Positions 63,962-64,000 of a stretch of 64,000 nucleotides of DNA are shown here, in pieces. This DNA is from Xanthomarina maritima (GTDB taxonomy: Bacteria; Bacteroidota; Bacteroidia; Flavobacteriales; Flavobacteriaceae), in contig NZ_VSFC01000062.1 of assembly GCF_008084905.1 (NCBI RefSeq), positions 305,903-369,902 of the forward strand, given 5' to 3'. Position 1 is the first letter of the stretch, and the number at the start of each line of letters is the position of its first letter. Both the position numbers and the translations under genes were made by a program. The notes below the pieces were generated by a model. The model ran no database searches. It saw only the letters and a program-made list of their open reading frames with translations, and was not told the origin of the DNA.

Positions 63962-64000
63962 ATGAAAAGATTATTTTCTATTCTAGCCATTACTGGAATT
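63962..64000 (+). CDS. Start of a further gene, cut by the window edge
   Basis: An ATG at 63962 opens MKRLFSILAITGI, which looks like the start of a signal peptide. Only 13 codons are inside the window, so nothing more can be said. Confidence 0.55.
   Translation, partial: MKRLFSILAITGI

Noticed and set aside
1-64000. Prophage, insertion sequence, integron or CRISPR array
   Set aside because: No transposase, integrase, phage structural gene, terminal repeats or regularly spaced repeats were seen; gene content and base composition are uniform.

Overview
The window is AT-rich chromosomal DNA (roughly one third G+C) from a member of the Flavobacteriaceae (Bacteroidota). Supporting signs: several large secreted proteins end in type IX secretion (T9SS) sorting domains; TonB receptors carry carboxypeptidase-like N-termini; lipoproteins start with C-S-S-D/K type surface-export signals; most genes lack Shine-Dalgarno sites; and promoters match the Bacteroidota TTG / TAnnTTTG pattern. 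No transposase, integrase, phage gene, CRISPR array or rRNA is visible. The content is mostly core genome, with the unusual material in the intergenic regions.

Layout. 1-8.4 kb: ribF, two divergent T9SS metalloproteases (M43, and an M36-like enzyme with PKD and P domains), then pth, rplY and prs. 8.5-13.5 kb: tRNA-Leu(CAA), an outer-membrane barrel, a HupE-like protein, a dCMP deaminase/S41 protease pair, a mini FAD oxidoreductase and a DUF3109 protein. 13.5-16.2 kb: a LytS-type TPR histidine kinase and its LytTR regulator. 16.2-20.4 kb: a 560-base intergenic region with a probable small RNA, then nrdB-nrdA. 20.5-30.8 kb: a phosphate-type cluster (NptA-like Na/Pi cotransporter, OprO/P-type porin plus PiT permease, TonB receptor plus surface lipoprotein). 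31-40.6 kb: dgt, a BNR/PA-domain T9SS protein, dxs and an M36 fungalysin. 40.7-46.3 kb: tadA, a four-gene CLC operon and aspS. 46.4-53.2 kb: a TetR-TolC-HlyD-RND efflux operon. 53.3-60.2 kb: polyprenyl synthetase, a small barrel, and sucA / M23 peptidase / sucB. 60.2-64 kb: a regulatory intergenic region, an orphan NarL-type regulator, a retropepsin-like protein, tatD, ansA, tRNA-Ser(GGA) and the first codons of one more gene.

The most interesting material is regulatory. (i) Three promoters in the phosphate cluster share a TTAACAT-N4-TTWACAT-like direct repeat with 11-base period, placed 17-19 bases before a TTTGC -7 element. One of them drives no gene but leads to a strong 'solo' terminator, which predicts a small RNA co-regulated with the porin-PiT operon. 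(ii) A 21-base-period direct repeat resembling a LytTR site lies upstream of a promoter-plus-terminator unit with no gene, next to the LytTR regulator. (iii) Next to the orphan NarL-type regulator are two tandem units exactly 160 bases apart, each a near-perfect 18-20 base palindrome, a promoter-like element, a conserved start motif and a hairpin; the second leads to a 34-residue membrane peptide. (iv) Four genes have their -7 element only 4-5 bases before the start codon, implying leaderless mRNAs. All functional names are from reading the translations; no database search was run.
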